A stretch of 16,250 nucleotides of DNA from an uncultured Bacillota bacterium (lineage in GTDB: Bacteria > Bacillota_I > Bacilli_A > RF39 > UBA660): positions 1-16,250 of the forward strand of contig CAJLEF010000017.1 in NCBI GenBank assembly GCA_905205665.1. Direction: 5' to 3'. Both the position numbers and the translations under genes were made by a program. This document shows, in pieces, positions 13,841-16,250 of the stretch. Each line of letters opens with the position of its first letter. Within the stretch, counting starts at the first letter, position 1. A model generated the notes under the pieces. The model was not told the origin of the DNA and searched no databases. It was given only the letters and a program-made list of their open reading frames with translations.

Positions 13841-15481
13841 TTACACAATTTCTATTTTATCACTATTAAATATATTTGTAGTAATTTCTTCAAAATCACT
13901 ACTTGCCTTTTTAGGCTTTAAATTTGCAATCGTTTCTTCTTCAATATAATTATAAACATATTTATTTTTTATATTCTGAATATATTTATTTTTTTCATTT
14001 GTCCACTCTTCCATACTTAAAGCAATAATATGAAATCCTAAATTTAAATTTTTTTCTATTTCTTCCAGTTGACTATTAATAAGTGTTGCCATACTTGCTA
14101 ATTTTGTAGTTATAATAACATTTTTTAAAGATGAAGCCACTAATTGAGAGTCTACAATTAACCCCAGAATGCGTTTATCAACATTTGAATCAGATTTTTT
14201 TTGATTCCATATAACTTTATTTGAAATTAAAGTTTCCTTTTTTGCGCCAGTAAAACAATTATTAACACGAATTTTCTTTAGTTCATTAATGTATGCACTA
14301 CCGTTATTATCGCTGTTTTCAATAACTTCTTCTGCTATTTTATCTTCCTTCTTTTCAAAAACTATGTTTTCAGGATTATTATTTACTAATTTTTCAGCAT
14401 TCAAAATATTAGTTTTAATTATTTTACTTTCTCCTGTTGCCTCTCTTTCATTTTCTTCGTTTGAAATAACATTTAATAAAATAATTTCAATTAATTCATA
14501 TGGATTAACATTTATATTTATTTTGTTAAGCACATCATTTAATTCAAAGATTAATTTTTTTACCTGTTGAAAACTAAATTTTCCTTGATAATTGTTTACT
14601 TTTATTAATACAGCTATATGTGCTAACTCTTGTACAACTTTTTTTATGAAAATTTTATAGTCACTTGATGTATTTTCAAGTTCTTGGATCTTATCAATAA
14701 CGGAAGAAACATTTCCTTCTGATAATTCTTTTAATAAATCTTTAACAAATTTAGAAGAAATAGATCCATAATTTTCTAAAATTTTTTCAGCAGTGATTTC
14801 TTCTTCATTGCTAGAAAGTTGGTCTAAAAGACTAAGAGCATCCCTTAAACCTCCTTCGGATAAATAAGCAATTTCTTCGATGGCTTCATCTGTTATTTTT
14901 ATTTTCTCTAAATCACAAATTTTCCTAATTTGTTTTTTTAAATTTTCTAAAGATATCTTTTGAAAGTTAAATCTTTGACAACGCGACAAAATCGTTATTG
15001 GTACGTTTTCTACATTTGTCGTAGCCATGATAAAAACGGCATGTGCAGGGGGTTCTTCAAGTGTTAATAACAAAGCATTAAAAGCACTAGTTGTCATCAT
15101 GTGTACTTCATCTATAATATAGATTTTATATTTACCCTCAGAAGGGGCAATTTTTACATTGTTGATAAGTTCTCTTATATCATCAACACCATTATTTGAG
15201 GCTGCGTCTATTTCTATTATATCAGGACTTGTTGAAAAAGCTAAACAAGCAGCACACTTGCCACATGCTTCGCCATTAATGGGATTTAAACAATTTATTG
15301 TTTTAGCAAATACTTTAGCTGTCGATGTTTTTCCTGTTCCTCTAGGCCCTGTAAACAAATAAGCATGCGATATTTTATTGTGAATAATAGAATTCTTCAG
15401 CATTTGTATGGAGTAATCTTGCCCAATAATATTTTCAAATTTATCTGGACGATACTTACGATATAAAACTTTATAATTCAT
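13841..15481 (-). CDS. dnaX: DNA polymerase III subunit tau (and possibly gamma)
   Basis: ATPase motor of the clamp loader, 546 aa. Walker A GPRGTGKT (45-52), zinc module Cys64, Cys73, Cys76 and Cys79, Walker B DEVH (124-127), and SRC (166-168). Domain III ends near residue 350, followed by a variable acidic linker and a C-terminal domain from about 400. GGAGG lies 7 nt before the ATG at 15481. An A8 run on the coding strand (14202-14195, codons 427-429) would, on a -1 slip, add one Ile codon and then hit TGA, giving a ~430-residue product. Downstream are ybaB and recR in one unit. Confidence 0.96.
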   Translation of the reverse strand: MNYKVLYRKYRPDKFENIIGQDYSIQMLKNSIIHNKISHAYLFTGPRGTGKTSTAKVFAKTINCLNPINGEACGKCAACLAFSTSPDIIEIDAASNNGVDDIRELINNVKIAPSEGKYKIYIIDEVHMMTTSAFNALLLTLEEPPAHAVFIMATTNVENVPITILSRCQRFNFQKISLENLKKQIRKICDLEKIKITDEAIEEIAYLSEGGLRDALSLLDQLSSNEEEITAEKILENYGSISSKFVKDLLKELSEGNVSSVIDKIQELENTSSDYKIFIKKVVQELAHIAVLIKVNNYQGKFSFQQVKKLIFELNDVLNKININVNPYELIEIILLNVISNEENEREATGESKIIKTNILNAEKLVNNNPENIVFEKKEDKIAEEVIENSDNNGSAYINELKKIRVNNCFTGAKKETLISNKVIWNQKKSDSNVDKRILGLIVDSQLVASSLKNVIITTKLASMATLINSQLEEIEKNLNLGFHIIALSMEEWTNEKNKYIQNIKNKYVYNYIEEETIANLKPKKASSDFEEITTNIFNSDKIEIV

Positions 15482-15505
15482 AAAGATGCCTCCTCGAATG
15501 CTTTA

Positions 15506-15514
15506 ATTATAACA
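15506..15514 (-). promoter_or_regulatory. Extended -10 promoter of dnaX-ybaB-recR
   Basis: Minus strand TGTTATAAT (15514-15506): perfect TATAAT with the extended -10 TG, between the tadA stop and the dnaX Shine-Dalgarno. No good -35 stands at 16-18 bp, but extended -10 promoters tolerate that. The leader would be about 18 nt. Confidence 0.55.
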
Positions 15515-15518
15515 CAAT

Positions 15519-15926
15519 TTATCTTCTTTTTTTGAAAAATTCAGACAATATGTTCGCGTACATTTGTTCGCTATTTGACTTTAGTTTAATAAATTTGGTT
15601 TTATCATATTCTTTTTTGGAATCAGGTTTTGATAGCAAATAGTAAACCTTACTCAACCTGGCTTGCTTAATTATTTCTTTACACATACTACATGGTTCTA
15701 AAGAAACATATAATTCACAATCACTTAGATTCCAACGTTTAAGTTTACGAGTAGCCTGCTCTATGGCGTTTATTTCAGCATGGCCCAAAACAGAATAATC
15801 TTTTTCCCTAGTGTTATACCCATATGAAATAATCTCATCATTCAATACAATAAGAGCTCCAATAGGAACATCTTCGCTTAATAAGCTTTTTTTAGCTTCT
15901 TCAATTGTTTTATCAATATAGTTCAT
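15519..15926 (-). CDS. tadA: tRNA-specific adenosine deaminase TadA
   Basis: Deaminates A34 of tRNA-Arg(ACG) to inosine. The zinc site is HAE (His49, catalytic Glu51) with PCSMC (Cys79, Cys82). 135 aa is slightly short of the ~150-160 typical length, with a compact C-terminus. AGGTG lies 5 nt before the ATG at 15926. The gene begins 13 bp after the SRP RNA terminator tract, leaving no room for a separate promoter. In B. subtilis tadA is upstream of the SRP RNA gene; here the order of the two is reversed. Confidence 0.94.
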   Translation of the reverse strand: MNYIDKTIEEAKKSLLSEDVPIGALIVLNDEIISYGYNTREKDYSVLGHAEINAIEQATRKLKRWNLSDCELYVSLEPCSMCKEIIKQARLSKVYYLLSKPDSKKEYDKTKFIKLKSNSEQMYANILSEFFKKRR

Positions 15927-15939
15927 TATTTCACCTCAT

Positions 15940-15951
15940 AAAAAAAGTGCA
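15940..15951 (-). terminator. Terminator of the SRP RNA gene, formed by its own closing stem
   Basis: TGCAC (15951-15947) is the 3' end of the terminal SRP RNA helix and is followed by seven T (15946-15940). The RNA's long closing stem therefore doubles as the terminator hairpin; the tadA Shine-Dalgarno begins right after. Confidence 0.7.
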
Positions 15952-16017
15952 CACAAATAGGAAATGATGTGGCTGCTATCTTCCGATCCTGACCATGTTA
16001 CACTATATTTGTTGCAC
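15940..16017 (-). ncRNA. ffs: Signal recognition particle RNA, short (4.5S-like) form
   Basis: The universally conserved apical domain is visible on the minus strand between 15994 and 15971: GGTCAGGATCGGAAGATAG followed by CAGCC, with the GGAA tetraloop closed by ATC/GAT and the CAGG/AGCA symmetric loop that Ffh binds. The ends pair as GTGCA-ACAAATA with TATTTGT-G-TGCAC (12 bp, one bulged G), then seven T. The mature RNA would be about 71-77 nt. It lacks the Alu domain found in the ~270-nt scRNA of B. subtilis, resembling SRP RNAs of Mollicutes and some other Bacilli. Ends are inferred from promoter spacing and pairing. Confidence 0.95.
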
Positions 16018-16023
16018 GATTAA

Positions 16024-16052
16024 ATAATATCAAATCTATTTATTAATTGCAA
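16024..16052 (-). promoter_or_regulatory. Promoter of the SRP RNA gene
   Basis: Minus strand -35 TTGCAA (16052-16047), 17-bp spacer, -10 TATTAT (16029-16024); the predicted RNA start (G at 16017) is 7 bp downstream of the -10. The -35 is 13 bp from the first parS palindrome. Confidence 0.8.
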
Positions 16053-16067
16053 GTTCTTTATTTCCAA

Positions 16068-16083
16068 TGTTTCACGTGAAACA
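16068..16083. promoter_or_regulatory. parS site 1
   Basis: TGTTTCACGTGAAACA, perfect palindrome. It lies closest to the SRP RNA promoter. The 40 bp before it contain a decayed spacer-like stretch (GTTCTTTATTTCC), suggesting the array once reached further. Confidence 0.9.
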
Positions 16084-16108
16084 TTGGTTTCTTTATTCCT
16101 TATTTATA

Positions 16109-16124
16109 TGTTCCACGTGAAACA
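16109..16124. promoter_or_regulatory. parS site 2
   Basis: TGTTCCACGTGAAACA: the only variant copy, with one half-site changed by a T-to-C. This asymmetric form is the classical B. subtilis parS consensus. Confidence 0.9.
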
Positions 16125-16149
16125 TTGGTTTCTTTATTCTTTATTCATA

Positions 16150-16165
16150 TGTTTCACGTGAAACA
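16150..16165. promoter_or_regulatory. parS site 3
   Basis: TGTTTCACGTGAAACA, perfect. The spacer after it has a single G-to-T change near its start relative to the other spacers. Confidence 0.9.
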
Positions 16166-16190
16166 TTGTTTTCTTTATTCCTTATTTATA

Positions 16191-16206
16191 TGTTTCACGT
16201 GAAACA
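16191..16206. promoter_or_regulatory. parS site 4
   Basis: TGTTTCACGTGAAACA, perfect; its following spacer is identical to that after site 2. Confidence 0.9.
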
Positions 16207-16231
16207 TTGGTTTCTTTATTCTTTATTCATA

Positions 16232-16247
16232 TGTTTCACGTGAAACA
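16232..16247. promoter_or_regulatory. parS site 5
   Basis: TGTTTCACGTGAAACA, perfect, followed by TTG at the window end, so a further spacer has begun and more copies are likely outside. Confidence 0.9.
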
Positions 16248-16250
16248 TTG

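Larger units (their letters stand above)
16065..16250. repeat. Tandem parS (ParB-binding) array, 41-bp period, continuing past the window edge
   Basis: Five parS palindromes start at 16068, 16109, 16150, 16191 and 16232, exactly 41 bp apart. Each 16-bp site is followed by a 25-bp T-rich spacer. Spacers 1 and 3 share C at spacer position 16 and T at 22; spacers 2 and 4 have the opposite, so the basic higher-order unit is 82 bp. In sites 1 and, to the window limit, others, the palindrome is flanked by TTG, extending site 1 to a perfect 22-bp palindrome (16065-16086). The array holds no ORF. ParB bound here would spread and load SMC to organise and segregate the origin region. Confidence 0.92.

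Noticed and set aside
143..15362. Plus-strand open frames, for example at 143-406, 4201-4644, 11611-11880, 14289-14570 and 15159-15362
   Set aside because: Each lies antisense within a well-supported gene, has no ribosome-binding site or recognisable motif, and reflects low stop density opposite AT-rich codons.
15379..15387. A DnaA-box-like TTATTCACA within dnaX (minus strand)
   Set aside because: It is a single copy inside a coding region, with no cluster or AT-rich unwinding element, so it does not mark oriC.
16065..16250. Regular repeats with 25-bp spacers as a CRISPR array
   Set aside because: The spacers are nearly identical to each other and the repeated unit is the ParB palindrome; CRISPR spacers would be unique, and no cas gene is near.
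1..16250. Mycoplasma-type code (TGA = Trp), suggested by A+T content and the short SRP RNA
   Set aside because: TGA terminates trmN6 and holB, and no gene needs an internal TGA read as Trp.

Overview
The window is AT-rich (roughly 70% A+T by eye) and every gene I can support lies on the minus strand. Gene content and order match the origin-proximal arm of a Bacillota genome. tadA-dnaX-ybaB-recR-bofA, holB-ricT-trmN6, pth-mfd-spoVT and metG-tatD-3D protein-ksgA are all blocks known from the Bacillus subtilis 0-60 kb region, here packed together. Two features point away from Bacillus itself and towards a compact-genome Bacilli or Mollicutes-related lineage: a short (~77 nt) Alu-less SRP RNA and a reduced MetRS without the C-terminal tRNA-binding domain. 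TGA is used as a stop (trmN6, holB), so the Mycoplasma code does not apply.

Layout from right to left, the direction of transcription. 16065-16250: a tandem array of at least five ParB-binding parS palindromes with a 41-bp period, running off the window edge. 16052-15940: promoter, SRP RNA gene (ffs) and its terminator, directly abutted by tadA. 15514-12901: dnaX-ybaB-recR with an extended -10 promoter and a terminator. 12865-6005: a tightly packed run bofA-like, holB, ricT, trmN6, pth, mfd, spoVT-like, with gaps of -17 to ~50 bp. 6018-4179: promoter, Met-specific T-box leader, metG, terminator. 4172-936: promoter, HerA-like ATPase, tatD, membrane-anchored 3D-domain protein, terminator. 893-98: ksgA and its terminator. 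89-58: a probable promoter firing out of the left edge.

The most distinctive content is a set of DNA-organisation signals laid over housekeeping genes. Besides the parS array there are four perfect copies of TATTTCCCGGGAAATA, the recognition site of the nucleoid-occlusion protein Noc (a ParB paralogue). They lie within about 8.2 kb: three inside coding regions, each read in a different frame, and one in the metG leader. Together with parS this implies a cell with both ParB and Noc and an origin lying to the right. The tandem parS arrangement, with a higher-order 82-bp alternation of spacers, is unlike the dispersed single parS sites of B. subtilis.

The genes serve DNA replication (dnaX and holB clamp-loader subunits), repair (recR, mfd, possibly herA and tatD), translation (ffs, tadA, metG, pth, ksgA, trmN6) and cell-fate regulation (ricT, bofA-like, spoVT-like). 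Four protein genes end in intrinsic terminators that include their own stop codon, and dnaX carries an A8 tract where a -1 slip would yield an E. coli gamma-sized product.
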